A stretch of DNA of 6,229 nt from an uncultured Clostridium sp. Its GTDB lineage: Bacteria; Bacillota; Clostridia; TANB77; CAG-508. A model generated the notes under the pieces. It made no database searches. It saw nothing but the letters and a program-made list of their open reading frames with translations, and was not told the origin of the DNA. A program made the translations under genes and the position numbers. This document shows, piece by piece, positions 6,220 through 6,229 of this stretch (the stretch's first letter is position 1; each line of letters begins with the position of its first letter). The stretch covers positions 1 to 6,229 of the forward strand of contig CAMMNR010000108.1 of assembly GCA_946498265.1 (NCBI GenBank). The letters run 5' to 3'.

Positions 6220-6225
6220 TTGACA
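6220..6225 (+). promoter_or_regulatory. Possible -35 box of a rightward promoter leaving the window
   Basis: TTGACA on the plus strand is an exact -35 consensus. Its -10 would fall near 6243, beyond the window, so it cannot be confirmed. If real, it would drive a gene divergent from hsdR. Confidence 0.2.
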
Positions 6226-6229
6226 CTAT

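Noticed and set aside
1..6229. CRISPR array, tRNA, rRNA or transposase
   Set aside because: I saw no regularly spaced repeats, cloverleaf-like sequence, rRNA segments or transposase motifs on either strand.

Overview
The window is AT-rich, low-GC DNA. It has Shine-Dalgarno sites of the AGGAG/GGAGG type, TGTTATAAT-like extended -10 promoters and A/T-ending codons, which fits a low-GC Firmicutes-type bacterium (Clostridia, Bacilli or Mollicutes-like gut lineages). I cannot name a species. The genes point to part of an anti-phage defence locus.

Right part (2997-6229): one large intact minus-strand gene encodes HsdR, the restriction and DNA-translocating subunit of a type I restriction-modification enzyme. 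It has its own promoter: an extended -10 box whose upstream flank lies inside a perfect 10-bp inverted repeat, a plausible operator. The partner genes hsdM and hsdS are not in the window. If present they lie beyond the right edge or elsewhere.

Middle (2616-2996): a short plus-strand gene of unknown function is convergent with hsdR. It keeps its promoter and ribosome binding site, but a one-base deletion at codon 3 breaks the frame, and a TAA further in probably truncates it too.

Centre-left (886-2615): the minus strand carries a 576-codon GmrSD-type gene (DUF262 plus DUF1524, type IV modification-dependent restriction). It retains promoter, ribosome binding site and terminator. It is broken twice: by a TAA at codon 8 and by a one-base deletion near 1283 that separates the DUF1524 nuclease domain. 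The core DUF262 motif DGQQR cannot be reached from any ATG, GTG or TTG start after the stop. The type IV component therefore looks dead, while hsdR is intact.

Left part (1-885): a strong minus-strand terminator follows the GmrSD gene, and a second one lies about 190 bases further on. Beyond that I see no convincing gene. The stretch from about 120 to 840 is strikingly poor in G on the plus strand, which creates long spurious plus-strand reading frames. The first 80 bases are much richer in GC and contain nested direct and inverted repeats, suggesting the edge of a dispersed repeat or a different segment. I do not see a clearly new biological system here. The most informative features are the selective decay of the GmrSD gene and its small neighbour beside an intact hsdR, and the palindrome at the hsdR promoter.
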